Program-made: the position numbers and the translations under genes
In this document: positions 12,501 to 27,536 of the stretch, piece by piece
Numbering within the stretch: the first letter of the stretch is position 1
How the letters are laid out: the number at the start of each line of letters is the position of its first letter
The notes under the pieces: generated by a model
What the model was told of the DNA's origin: nothing
Database searches by the model: none
Seen by the model: only the letters and a program-made list of their open reading frames with translations
Assembly (NCBI GenBank): GCA_020152595.1
Contig: JAIGNY010000411.1
Coordinates: 461,501 to 525,500 of the forward strand
Reading direction: 5' to 3'
DNA from: Chiridota heheva
Lineage: Eukaryota > Echinodermata > Holothuroidea > Apodida > Chiridotidae
Length of the DNA: 64,000 bases

Positions 12501-15500
12501 CTCTAATGTATTCAAGACCACCTATTAGCCAATCAGAAAGCTAGAAACTTAATTTACTATTTATGAATTACAGGTAAATGTAGTTTATTGTAGTGCTACA
12601 TGTAAATGTAGTTTATTGTAGTGCTACAGGTAAATGTAGTTTGTTCAAGTGCTACAGGTAAATGTAGTTTATTGTAGTGCTACATTTAAATGTAGTTTAT
12701 TGTAGCGCTGCAGGTAAATGTAGTTTATTGTAGCGCTACAGGTAAATGTAGTTTATTGTAGTGCTACAGGAAAATGTTTATTGTAGCGCTACAGGTAAAT
12801 GTAGTTTATTGTAGTGCTTGTAAGAGTAAAATCATTGATGTAGGAGGACTCTTCTTTACAAAGGTCTCAATATAAAGCTCATATACGGTCATAAAATAAT
12901 TCCATAGACTGCATATGGTTAAGAAGGGGCCCTTGCAATATTTAAAAAAGTTCAACGAGTTAGTAAAAGAGTAAATCATACAAAACGATGAGCGGTGGTA
13001 CAAATGTTGAGAAAATTTACTTTAGAGGGGTGCGTTACAAATACAACATTAAAAAAGTTTTGACTAGTTGGAAACAGGTAAATCATGAGAAATGTTGAGC
13101 TGTGGTATTAACATAGGCGGGTGCAAGGAGGCATTTTCCCGACTTTTTGGATATTTATATCTTTTGTAGGCTGATATTATTTGTATTTTAGTTTGATTTA
13201 TGATTCTCCCCCTCCCCTGCCCCCACTCTGCTTTTGTGCATGGTCCTATTTTTCTTGGGAATATCTGTGGAGGATGTTATGTTATTCATGGTCAGGGCAG
13301 GGTTTTAATCCTCACCCATGAAGCGGGTGTGGGAGAGGAGAAGGACCTAGGAAGGTTTGGTGGTGATGTCATGGACTTAATGCAAAAATCTTGAAATATT
13401 CATATTTAAACATCCATGTCTGTTTTTCATATTTGGCCTAATTATGATGTTAGCTGGTGTGTACATGTTCACGATGTAAAAATATTGAATTTCATTGATA
13501 TGCGTAGTGGGCGAGGCTTAATATGATTTTGCTGAAAAGAGCTTGTAAACAGTATTTCAAGAACAGTAAACTGGATTCATGTCATGTGATACACAGATAG
13601 CCCATGGTCTGTAGATGTGCCCTATTGTTTTTGATGATGATGTCATGCATATTAATGAGTGGGCGGGCTTAAAGTGAAATTGTTGAAAAAGTGATAAATG
13701 AACAACTGTATGTTCGTTTTGCATAATATTGGGTATCATAATTTTGTTGGTTATTGTGTACATGCTTATGTTATCCAACAGGTGTCATTAGTATGCATGG
13801 TGGGCGTGGCTTAATGTGAAAGTGCTAAATAATGTAAACACCATAAACGATATATCTGATTTATGCTATATGTGGTACACAGATGGGTTATGGTCTGTAC
13901 ATGTTCTAATGTTGTGGTGGTGATGTCATGAAAGCTAATGATTAGGCGGGGCTTGCTGACAAAGTCTTGAAATAGGATAAATGAGCAATTATGTTTGCAT
14001 CGTACTTGCTTGATGATGTTAATTATTATGCAAATGCTTATGTTGTCAACATTTTTTTTTGATCTGCATGGTGGATGTGACTTATGAATAAATATGGAAC
14101 AAATATTTCATGATATGCAATTACATGACAGTTTCTGCAAATTTTGCAAATCAATCAGCTTATGAAAAAGCATCGGAACCACAAAACCTTTTGGTTGTGG
14201 TTGATATTGTTTGAGTGCTGCATTGTGTCCTACACCAAGATACTTTATTTGCTCGAGTCCACTCAGCTGTAAGTGAGTACCAGCACTATACTGGGGAGTA
14301 AATCTGCAATGGATTGGCCTCCCACCCAGGAGGAGTCATGTACTGGGTTCAATTCCCGTCATGAGCGTTGCATTGTGTCCGTGAGCAAGACACTTTACTT
14401 GCTCCTGTCCACTCAGCTGTAAGTGAGTCTGCAATTGATCTGCAATGGATAGCGTCCTGTTCAGTGGGCCGTCATCTGCTCACATTCGCTTACGCCAAGG
14501 ACATGGAATAAGTACCAGCACGTTGGGCCTTCATAGCTAGAATAGATCCTGTTTGTTGTCATTTGCATATTGCTGTACTGTTGTCAACATTTTTTATTGA
14601 TCTACATGGTGGATGTAGCTATGAATAAATATGGAACAAATGTTTTATGATATGCTATGACATGACAGTTTATGCAAATTTTGCAAATCAAATCAAGTTG
14701 CATCAGAACCACAAAACCTTTTGATTCTGGTTGATTAATGTTTGAGTGCTGCAATGTGTCTTTGAAAGCTCGTCAAATACTTCAATTTTAGTAGATTTTG
14801 TTTGGTATTTTTTGTACGTTTATAGTTTTAAATGTATTTTTAATGCAAGTTATAGTCAGCGTTGCTCGTACTTATCACTTATCCACGTATCTTTTGATAT
14901 GTATTTGTTTTTGTGTTAAGAATTCATCTATTAAAGATTCCTTCAATTTGTTCTTAGCCTTCAAATATAGATATACATAAATACAAGAATTATTCAAGAA
15001 AAAACTAACCCATTGTGCAATCTCTTTGTATTACTTTCTTTAGGATTGACATGCACAGAGCAGAATTTTGTAACAAAAGCAGGAGCGCAACGCGTTGCGG
15101 CTGAACTTGGAATTATACTTGTTGTGCCAGATACAAGCCCAAGTAAGTAGAAGTCGATGCCTTTACATGAAAAGCTGGAATTTTCAAATGATATCGATAC
15201 TGATACTATTTTTAGTGTAGTGTGTCGTAAATACTTTGCAATGATTCTGAGCACACTTTACGATTTAATCTCCAGTCCTCACGATTCAAAATCAATATCA
15301 AGACTTCGGGGGATTATGCCATAAATTCATCATACATTTGCTGTTGTACAAATTTGGTATTGTGAAAAAATATTTCCTGTAGGATTTTCCCAATGGTAAA
15401 CATCCTTTAATGTAAGTTGTTGAAGTTAATAATTTTATCTGGATGCTTTGGAAACACAAAAGTTTTCTAAGGAATATTCCCATGGTTTTTGTAAAATTTT

Positions 15501-18500
15501 ATTTAAAAGAGCGCCACTCTAAGAGCCAATTTGGTACAAAAATCAGGTTGATATCATATTCCGTTCAGTAGATCTGGATTTTTAAAGATTTCCCAATTGC
15601 ATTTTAAAGTTTTTGTACAGCATGATGATTCGTGTTTGATGTTGTCATAGCGACAGTTCCATTGCAAATGTTTGTGTATTTTTTTTAACGTTAATTGGTT
15701 GTTTCTGTATGATTAGAAACAATTTTTCAAAAGTTATTCAAGTAGGGTATATTTGGCAATGTATATAAATACCTAAGTTTCTTCAGTTTATTTTTCTAGC
15801 AGGTTTTACTAATAAAAAAGGATGATAAACTTTGTGGGAGAATGTGATGCTGTGATGTCATACTGAGCCTTTTCCTATTCATTTATTGGCATTTTTATTG
15901 AAAATTTCTCATACTGACAAATCATGACCATAAACCTGCTTAGATCTTTAGCTTGTGTTTTTATAAACTTATCCTATAATTGTTTTCATCGTTGCATAGG
16001 GGGCTGTGGCATTGAAGGAGAGGACGATAACTACGACTTTGGCTCTGGTGCTGGCTTCTACGTTGATGCCACAGAGGAAAAGTGGAAGACAAATTATCGC
16101 ATGTATTCATACATCACAAAAGAGGTAGGTCAAAGGTTATATACGATGTATATGACATTTTGTTAATTTCTTCTCGTTTGTAGGCCACCAGCCCTCTGTA
16201 TAATAGTAAACCAAGAAATGATAATCATGATAAAAATTATAATAATGTATTAAGCACATATTTATAAGCTTACACTTTTCCACACTTGTTTTCTCTTTCA
16301 CAATTATAATGTAGTATTCATTGCACAGTGCCTTGTTTTTTTTCACCCATGCACCTCCTCTCTCAATCCCAGCCTTCTGGCTTTTAGTTCTGGTGTTTCT
16401 CTCAATTTCCCCCTGTTTTCTTTCCTCTCTACCTCTGGAATGATCTAACCTCTCAGGCACAATTTGACCCTTGTTGTCGTGGTGCCATTAAGCCCTCATC
16501 AAACAGACAAACAAACAAACATTGCACAATTATTTAAGAGAAAGGAGGGGGGGGGGGGGGGACATTCTTAGTGCAATGAACCCAAAACTAAAAATGTAAA
16601 AAATTTATCTTTTTTTAGTGAAGAAAGTATTTCCTGTGAATTTTTGTTAGTCCAGTGGTTATAACTGCAGAACCACGGCTTTTTTCTTCTCAGTCTGCTT
16701 GGAAGTTAAAAGAACATATATAAAATAAACTCATATATTTAGTATATTTTGGCTTCACTTTGATCAACTTAGTAATTTCAGTAGCAGTATATTTTGTTCA
16801 GTCCGTGATTTACTTATAGATAAAGTAAACGATGCAGCAAAGAAAGAATTTTGCAGACTTGCCTAAAACATAGTTTCAACAAAAGACCACCCATTAAATT
16901 TAGAAATAACATCCATGTGCAATAAAATAAATTATAATCTGAGAAACCCAGCCACCATCCCAAGTTTTAGAACAGCAGTTTTTAAAAATTAATTTGTATA
17001 TAAAGCTGCAATTTGTATTCATTTTGGTATTTTAGACCCCTTATTATAAGTCTTTTTAACTTGTCATTTTGTATTCATTTTCATATCTTTAATCGTTTTA
17101 TTGTCTCATTTTATACATTCTTTCCTTTCGTTTATTGTTCTGTATTGTATATTATTGTATTATTGTATTTTCCTATTTATGAATTTTACATAATTAATAC
17201 TGGATATAAATAAATAAAATGAAAAAGCAGGCTTCTTATCAATTGATGTATAAGATATTCCAATTTAATTAACGATGGCAGATGATATAGCATACAAGGA
17301 ATGTGAATCTTACAAAGATCAGTATAAAGAGGACATGCTAGCATCAAGTGCTACTCATCTTTAACACAATGCAAATCACATATTGTAATTGTCTAGGAAT
17401 TTTGAAATGACATGGTTTTATAAACATAGAAAATGTTGAAATGTCCAATGCAAACTTTAGGAAGTAGAAGAAAAGTGAAAATATATCTTAAATCGGTTTT
17501 GCATGAGAATATTGAAATGTAGATATTTAGAACAGTGTTTTGATATGATTTAGATATTCAGAACAGTGATTTGATATAATTTAGATATTCAGAACAGTGT
17601 TTTGATATAATTTAGATATTCAGAAGAGTGTTTTGATATAATTTAGATATTCAGTACAGTGTTTTGATATAATTTAGATATTCAGAACAGTGATTTGATA
17701 TAATTTAGATATTCAGAGCAGTAATTTGATATGATTAGGATATTTAGAGCAGTGATTTGATATAATTTAGATATTCAGAACAGTGATTTGATATAATTTA
17801 GATATTCAGAACAGTGTTTTGATATAATTTAGATATTCAGAACAGTGTTTTGATATAATTTAGATATTCAGAGCAGTGTTTTGATATAATTTAGATATTC
17901 AGAACAGTGTTTTGATATAATTTAGATATTCAGAACAGTGTTTTGATATAATTTAGATATTCAGAACAGTGTTTTGATATAATTTAGATATTCAGAGCAG
18001 TGTTTTGATATAATTTAGATATTCAGAACAGTGTTTTGATATAATTTAGATATTCAGAGCAGTGTTTTGATATAATTTAGATATTCAGAACAGTGTTTTG
18101 ATATAATTTAGATATTCAGAACAAGTGTTGATATAATTTAGATGTTCAGAACAGTGTTGATATAATTTAGATATTCAGAACAGTGTTGATATGATTAGGA
18201 TATTTAGAGCAGTGATTTGATATAATTTAGATATTCAGAACAGTGTTTTGATATAATTTAGATATTCAGAACAGTGTTTTGATATAATTTAGATATTCAG
18301 AGCAGTGTTTTGATATAATTTAGATATTCAGAGCAGTGTTTTGATATAATTTAGATATTCAGAACAGTGTTTTGATATAATTTAGATATTCAGAACAGTG
18401 TTTTGATATAATTTAGATATTCAGAGCAGTGTTTTGATATAATTTAGATATTCAGAACAGTGATTTGATATAATTTAGATATTCAGAACAAGTGTTGATA

Positions 18501-21500
18501 TAATTTAGATATTCAGAACAGTGTTTTGATATAATTTAGATATTCAGAGCAGTGTTTTGATATAATTTAGATATTCAGAACAAGTGTTGATATAATTTAG
18601 ATATTCAGAACAGTGTTTTGATATAATTTAGATATTCAGAACAAGTGTTGATATAATTTAGATATTCAGAACAGTGTTTTGATATAATTTAGATATTCAG
18701 AACAAGTGTTGATATAATTTAGATATTCAGAACAGTGTTTTGATATAATTTAGATATTCAGAGCAGTGTTTTGATATAATTTAGATATTCAGAACAGTGT
18801 TTTGATATAATTTAGATATTCAGAACAAGTGTTGATATAATTTAGATATTCAGAACAGTGTTTTGATATAATTTAGATATTCAGAACAAGTGTTGATATA
18901 ATTTAGATATTCAGAACAGTGTTTTGATATAATTTAGATATTCAGAACAGTGTTTTGATATAATTTAGATATTCAGAGCAGTGTTTTGATATAATTTAGA
19001 TATTCAGAGCAGTGTTTTGATATAATTTAGATATTCAGAACAGTGTTTTGATATAATTTAGATATTCAGAGCAGTGTTTTGATATAATTTAGATATTCAG
19101 AACAGTGTTTTGATATAATTTAGATATTCAGAACAAGTGTTGATATAATTTAGATATTCAGAACAGTGTTTTGATATAATTTAGATATTCAGAACAGTGT
19201 TTTGATATAATTTAGATATTCAGAACAGTGTTGATATAATTTAGATATTCAGAACAAGTGTTGATATAATTTAGATATTCAGAACAGTGTTTTGATATAA
19301 TTTAGATATTCAGAACAGTGTTTTGATATAATTTAGATATTCAGAACAGTGTTTTGATATAATTTAGATATGCAGAACAGTGTTTTGATATAATTTAGAT
19401 ATGCAGAACAGTGTTTTGATATAATTTAGATATTCAGAACAAGTGTTGATATGATTTAGATATTCAGAACAGTGTTGATATAATGTAGATATTCAGAACA
19501 GTGTTGATATAATTTAGATATTCAGAGCAGTGATTTGATATAATTTAGATATTTAGAACAGTGTTTTGATATAATTTAGATATTCAAAACAGTGATTTGA
19601 TATAATTTAGATATTCAGAACAGTGTTTTAAATTTGAAAAATCTATGAACAGATAGCAACATCTTGATATTAGTTGGAAGGAAATGGGCTATAACCAATA
19701 AAAAAGTTTGAATTTTATTGCCTTATTTATTTATTTATTTATTTATCACTACGAAATAACATACAATATCAATATAAATGGATAAGTTACAACAATAATA
19801 CTTGAAGAAGATGAAATATACACATACATGTATACAGACATACATACATATACACACATTTACATATATATACATACACACATACATATACACACATATA
19901 CACATACACATATGTACATGTAAGCATAATTACATAATCAGTATAAATGGAGTGAATGGTGAACTGGGGGAAGTGTTAACCTTTTCTAGCCAGTTCACCA
20001 TCAACGAAAGAAAAAAACCTACAGCATAAGGCAATAAGCAGTATCCACCCACACACCCTCCTTTCCTAACGACCCACCATTCCCATCCGACACACCTTGC
20101 ACTATATACCTGACCCCACTCTCACCCGTCCCTCAACCTTCCCACCCATGCCGTTTATCATGGTAAATTATGCAGATTTTATTGAAATTTATATTGAGAC
20201 ATTGACAAGGGAAAAACCTGGGATGCCAGATTGGAAACATCATCTTCATTCAATGCTAAGAAAAGTTAAACAATTTGATGATATCTTTATTTTTCTTTCC
20301 TTCTTTCAGCTTCCAGATCTGATCAATTTAAACTTTCCAACTATTCCTGATAGCATTGGTGTGTTTGGTCACAGGTAAGAAGGAATAATTCTGTGGTTAT
20401 TATCTGGTCACCTTTTACTTAATCTGACCTGAAGGTCAGATGCTGCATATGTTTGAAAAATTCAAGCAGCTCTATGTCACTAGGAATAACCTAATGCTAT
20501 CCAGAGGCAACAGATGCCAGATTTGTCTGAAAATACTGGTTGAAAATTGGACTATTTTCTGACTGTTTTAATTTTCAGGCCAAATTATATCAAGCAAATA
20601 TCAACAGTTGAGTTGCTCTCATTTTCTTATGTTAATTAATGCACTGTTTTTTGTATCTATTCTGCACATTTTGCACTATTGGCACATTTGACTCTGATTG
20701 TCTCGGTACCGTTAAGCATCAACAAATCATATTCTGCAATATTTTGGAGAAGAGCAGCTGGTATCTGACAAAAAAATTCAAAAATTTAATTCTGTATTCA
20801 ATAATTTGATTGATTAAATTTCTTTTGAGTATTGTCATAACCCTGGTATTTAAATCCTGGTAATTGTTTTTTTTTTTTTTTGGAGGGGGAGTGGAGTGTC
20901 CAACAACCCTGACAAACCCCTTGGCTACACCCATGTTACCTTTTAATATAAGATTTTTGTGCTTTACCCACTTTTATTGTCAGTCTGTCACTTAAATATA
21001 AGAGAGATTTTTGTCGTTCTCTTTGCAGTATGGGAGGGCATGGAGCTTTTATATGTGCCTTGAAGAATCCTGGAATGTATAGGGTAAGAGCAAAACCTAA
21101 GCTTTGATTTAAAGGAATAGTGCCATGAAATTTTCTTTTCTATTCCATTTAGGAGTGTGTTGAGAAGTGCAGTGTAAAGTGTGATGTTAACATTTTTAGT
21201 TTTGGTTCCGATGCGATCAGCATCAGGAACCTATGCGGTCATGATGGCGTGTGTATTTATGTATGTGTGTATGTATGTATGTGTGTATGTATGTATGTGA
21301 CGCTCAGCTCGTAAACACGATATCTCTAAAACGATACACTGGATTCATGTCATATGGGGTACACAGACAGATAGCCCATTGTCAGTAGATGTGCCCTATT
21401 GTTTTTGGTGTTGATATCGTGCATATAAAGGAGTAGGCGGAGCTTAATATTAAAATATTAAAAGTGTTTTTATTTTAATAACCACATGTCTGTTTTGTTT

Positions 21501-24500
21501 CATATTCAGTGTAATTATGTTGTTAGATGGTGTGTACATGTTCATCATACAAAAATGTGGAATTTCATTAATAATGCATAGTGGGCGGGGCTTAACATGA
21601 TTTCATTGAAAATAGCTTGTAAACACAGTAAATCAAGAACAACTATACATGGGATTCAGTTTGTATGTGGTACACATGGTTGGCAAATGTGCCCTATTGT
21701 TTTTGGTGATGATGTCATGTATATTAATGAGTAGGCAGGGTTAATGTTAAAATCTAAAAAATGCTCATATTTTAACAACTGCGTATCTATTTTTTTATAT
21801 GTGGTGTAATCATGTTGATAGCTAGTGTCTACGTGTTCATCATACAAAAATGTGGAATTTCATTAATATGCATAGTGGGCGGGTCTTAACATGATTTTGT
21901 TGAAGAGAGCTTGTAAGCACAGTTTCTCAAGAACGATACATGGGATTCAGTTCTTATGTGGTACACAGATAGCCCTTGGACTGCAAATGTGCCCTACAGT
22001 TTTTGGTGGTGATATCATGCATATTAATGAGTCGGCTGGACTTAATGTTAAAATCTTGAATTGCTTATATCTTAACAATCGCATTGTTTGTTTTATGTCA
22101 TATTTGAAATAATTATATTGTTAGCATGTGTATACTTGTTGATGGGATAGAAATGGTTGAATTTATTTTATTGTGAAATTCCATTCTTGTGAACTCTTAA
22201 GTTATTTGGTTGTCAATGTAACGTTGAGCCCAAATATAACACATTATACAATAGTTCAAACTTAAAAATCCATATCCGCATCAGAACCTCAAAACCTTTG
22301 GTTTTCTGGTTGAATTTCCGTTGTAAATTTCTGTCCTTGATAAAAATTGTCTTTCTAGCTTGATGTTGATGTAAGGTATTTACTTGGTTGGTGCCACGTC
22401 ACATCCGGGAGATGACATTATTTGCTAGAGTGAAAACAAAGCTTTGCATGTTACAGGAACGGCAAGTCTGTGTGTGTCTGCGTGTGGGATGCAAAGTCAG
22501 ACAAAAAAATTTGTGATTACCAATTGTTAATTTAAGTCCATTTTCATTAATTAGATACTTCGTTAGTTGATTGTGCAGTTAGGTATAACAATTAAATGAA
22601 GTTTATGTTGATTTTTACGGACGATCGAACATTGTACATGTTACTGGTATACCTGCTGGGTATTGGCATGTTGAACACACATGGTCGAAATTTGGGTCAG
22701 TCGGGAAATTTCGAATTGACCAAAACACCCGCCAAAACAGTGATATATTTCTACGGAAAATTCAACAAAGTAAAGCCACATATCCCAAATCGATCATCAT
22801 ACATTGTCTTAAAGGATTGGAGATTAAGTTGGAACATTAATTAGTCAATATTTTGAAGAAAAGAATTGAAATTCTTTTGAAATTTGTGCCTTTCGTGCTA
22901 CGTATGTCATGTAAACAAATACAGCTGATCGTTTTGTTTTCGCTCCAGCAATGCGCGGTTACTATGTGGTCTGATGACTCGGGGTCACGAATCCAACCAA
23001 GTAAATAGTAAAGATCAATTTCACTAAAAGGAGCTTACATCCGAAAAGTGAGGACATATTTTTCTTGAGCCTCAAGAATTTTCCAACACTTTTCGTGCAC
23101 GTGATATTAATGAAAACCTTTGATACAATTGCTCAAATTCTTCATAATTATTTCTTGTGAATACTTTAATAATTTGTCAACAATACTTGAATGAAATATT
23201 AGACCCGCGTTATTTAAAGGAATATTCCCATGGTTTTTTGTAAAATTTTACATCCAATGTGGTACAAAAATCAGGTTGATATCATATTCTGTTCAGGAGA
23301 TATAAATTTTTACAAATTTCCCAATTGCATTTTAAAGTTTTTGTTGTACAGTATGATGAATTCATGTTTGATGATGTCATAGAGGCAATTCCATTGCAAA
23401 TGTTAATGTATTTCTTTGAACGTTAATTGGTTGTTTCTGTATGATTTAAAACCAATTTTCCAAAAGTTATTCAAAAGGTATATTTGGCAATGTATATAAA
23501 TACCTAACTTTCATCAATTTATTTTTCTAGCAGGTTACTAAGAAAAATAGATGATAGATTTTAATGAAATACATCTTTTCATTTATTGGCATTTTTGTGA
23601 ACCTTAAAATTTGAATATCTCCTGGTAGAATAGCATATCAACATGATTTTTGTACTAAATTGTTTAAAAAAATTCTTTATGAAAGGTTACTAAACAACAT
23701 GGAAATATTCCATTAGAAATATGGCAATATTCTTTTAAAAACATGAGAATATTTCTTTAAAAACATGGAATATTATAGGAATATTCCTTTAAAAACATGG
23801 GAATATTCCTTTAAAAACATGGGAATATTCCTTTAAAAACATGAAAATATTCCTTTCAAAACATGAGAATATTCCTTTCAAAACATGAGAATATTCCTTT
23901 AAAAACATGGGAATATTCCTTTAAAAACAGGAATATTCCTTTAAAAACATGGGAATATTCCTTTAAAAACATGGAAATATTCCTTTAAAAAAATAGGAAC
24001 ATTCCTTTTAAAATATGGGATATTCCTTTCAAAACATGGGAATATTCCTTTCAAAACATGGGAATATTCCTTTAAAAAACATGGGAATAATCCTTTCAAA
24101 ACATGGGAATATTTCTTTCAAAACATGGGAATATTCTAGTATTTTACAGGGTACCCGAAATAATTCTTTTATGAAAGGGGACTAAACAACATGGGAATAT
24201 TCCTTTAAAAAACATGGGAATATTTTCCTTTCAAAACATGGGAATATTCCTTTCAAAAAATGGGAATATTATAGTGTTTTACACGGGTACCCGAAATAAC
24301 CGGGTACCTGACCGATTGTGTTGCTACCCAGTTCCGAAAATACAACCCGGGTATGGAATTTCATAATATTACCAATTGCAGACTGTTTCTGTTTCAGAAT
24401 TGTATGTTAAAAGGAATAAATCTTAACTTACAAGAATTATAAAGTGTATGTTTAAGAAAGTGTAAACAGGGGCAAACATCTATTCCAACGCAATGCAATA

Positions 24501-26436
24501 AAGTCATCACAAAATATTGTCACAGATCGCAGAAAAGATGTTGAACGAGCGATGTGGCTACATGTAGTAACGTATGTACGCTAGTAGTACTACATGTACT
24601 AGTAGCGCAAAACTGAACTCTATAAACTTCACTGTAAAAAAACTAGTGTGCAACAAGCAGTGTGTGTAGTATACTGTAGACAAAATATATTGCAGTTGTA
24701 CATTACCAAACTGTTTTGAAAGCGTGTCTGCTATTTGCTTAAAAAAATTATACCACCTAATGTATTATGAACCAATCACAAGTTGTGTTCAAATGAAATT
24801 GTTACGTGTTACTGAGCGTGCACGTAACAGAATCATGGAATCGGCCAGTAATTCCCAGCATAGCATTAATGAGGTGGAATCCTGTATTTAATATTCCAGA
24901 ATACCAAGTGACCCGTTCCGTGAAATTTAGAAGAAGTGCGTATATTATTATTTTACGGTATTTTATGAAGACGAGTAAATAAAAGAGACAAGAAACATTT
25001 GTATTCTGTTTCTTTATTCACAAAAACATAGATATGATTGAAAAACAAGAAATATCACAAGATTTTACAAGGTACACTGCTAGATTTAAACACATATACT
25101 ACTTTCGCGAAAAATATTGCAAATGCTTTGTCGTTACGTGGGATACCTGGATACCCGGCCAATAATGTAGGTCAGGTACCCGGTCCGATTTTTGGATCTG
25201 GTGCAAACACTAGAATATTCTTTTAAACAATCCCTTGACTAAAGATGTCCTCACTTTGTAGTGGAGAACTCATTTAATTTTGTTTTAAATTTCTCTTTTT
25301 GTTTAGTCTGTTTCAGCTTTTTCTCCTATTTGCAATCCTATTAACTGTCCGTGGGGAATTAAAGCATTTTCAGGATACTTGGGGTCTAACAAAGATTTGT
25401 GGAAGGTAAGATGAATTTATCTTAAATTTGTGAGGTAAATATGTATGAAAGTAATTGAACTTTGATGAAAAGGGACTTGATATCTTAGGATAAATGTTAT
25501 TATTTAAGGAATCAGATAGCTCAATTGGTAGAGCGCTTGACTGAGATGATGTCACTAGTTTGAGGCTTGCTCTCTTAATATTCTGCAGCTATAATGCAGA
25601 CAGATACGCCAATTATCAAAGTATGTCATCTACACCTCCTGCTCCTCAATCAGCTGGTGAGAGAAGTGGCATTGGTTGAATGGCACTCACCGTCCTTCAG
25701 TGGGGATGTAAGCTGTTGGTTCTGATAATAGGAGATTCACCCCATGCCTCGTTCCCTGAACACTTCTCAGAAAGCACAGGGTGTTAACCTGGTGTTCATC
25801 CACTTCCATCTTGGAAAATTCCTTGGTCCCCACTAAAAACAAGTCAAAGGTGTCTTACATGTGCTTTCCCTGGCATGTGCCTAAGAGTGTTTAAAAAAAA
25901 AAAAACCAGGAAAGTGATTTCATCCTCAAAATTAAGTGCCAAATCGTAACGTCCAATTATTTTGTTGAATTGGAAATGTTTGTGATTGGAAATACAATGG
26001 AATGTGTGGCTTAAATAAGATCTATGCTCTGTGATACTTTCCTTGTTCATTTTCAAATGGTAAATACAAAAACGGATTATTGCAGGGAATTTTGTGTTCG
26101 GGCCCCATAACAAACATATCTCAGTGGTATTGCTTGGGGGCTCCAAGGCTCAGGGCCTTTTGGGTTCACTCACCCTTTGCACCCTATTGTTTACCACTGG
26201 CCTCACATGCATACCTTAATCACATTCTTTATTTTATTTGTAGGAGTATGATGCTTGCGAACTGGTGAAAAAATATGAGGGCCACCGTTTGAAATTCTTA
26301 TTGATCAGGTATGTGATACAGGTTATCCATGTAAGACCCACTAAAATATGATGCAAATGTTTCATGTTCAGATATGAATATTTATAAATATATGAATAAA
26401 TTATGCAAATTTATTGAGTATGTATAATATTCATTA

Positions 26437-26467
<31 letters not shown>

Positions 26468-26492
26468 TTGTATGTATATATATGTATATATG

Positions 26493-26523
<31 letters not shown>

Positions 26524-27004
26524 TCATATATATATTCATTCATACATAAAACAGTTGCATCATTTTCTAGTGGGTTTAACATGGAGTGGTACTATCAAGT
26601 GATTAGTTCAGTGATTAAGTTTGTAAACTTGTCTGACCTCTGTCCCGGGGGTACCCAGTGGGTCTTCATTCACCAGTGCTTTACAACTGGTTTATCAAAT
26701 AGTCATGGCCATCTTTATGTAACCTATATATATATAGATACAGCAATGGTCATGGCCATCTCTATATAACCTATATATATATATATATATACAGCAATGG
26801 TCATGGCCATCTCTATATAACCTATATATATATATATACAGCAATGGTCATGGCCATCTCTATATAACCTATATATATATATACAGCAATGGTCATGGCC
26901 ATCTCTATATAACCTATATACATATATACAGCAATGGTCATGGCCATCTCTATATAACCTATATATATATATATACAGCAATGGTCATGGCCATCTCTAT
27001 ATAA

Positions 27005-27039
<35 letters not shown>

Positions 27040-27218
27040 CAATGGTCATGGCCATCTCTATATAACCTATATATATATATATATACAGCAATGGTCATGG
27101 CCATCTCTATATAACCTATATATATATATATATATATACAGCAATGGTCATGGCCATCTCTATATAACCTATATATATATATATATATATACAGCAATGG
27201 TCATGGCCATCTCTATAA

Positions 27219-27253
<35 letters not shown>

Positions 27254-27279
27254 CAATGGTCATGGCCATCTCTATATAA

Positions 27280-27320
<41 letters not shown>

Positions 27321-27434
27321 CAATGGTCATGGCCATCTCTATATAACCTATATATATATACAGCAACAGTCATGGCCATCTCTATATAACCTATATATAG
27401 ATACAACAACAGTCATGACCATCTCTATATAACC

Positions 27435-27469
<35 letters not shown>

Positions 27470-27491
27470 CAAGTCATGGCCATCTCTATAA

Positions 27492-27536
<45 letters not shown>

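Noticed and set aside
17520-19630. CRISPR-like array
   Set aside because: Units are contiguous with no unique spacers and lie in an animal gene intron; this is a minisatellite.
25505-25580. Possible tRNA gene
   Set aside because: Only the A-box part looks right, the B box is decayed and the body recurs at 58.6 kb, so it is a SINE head.
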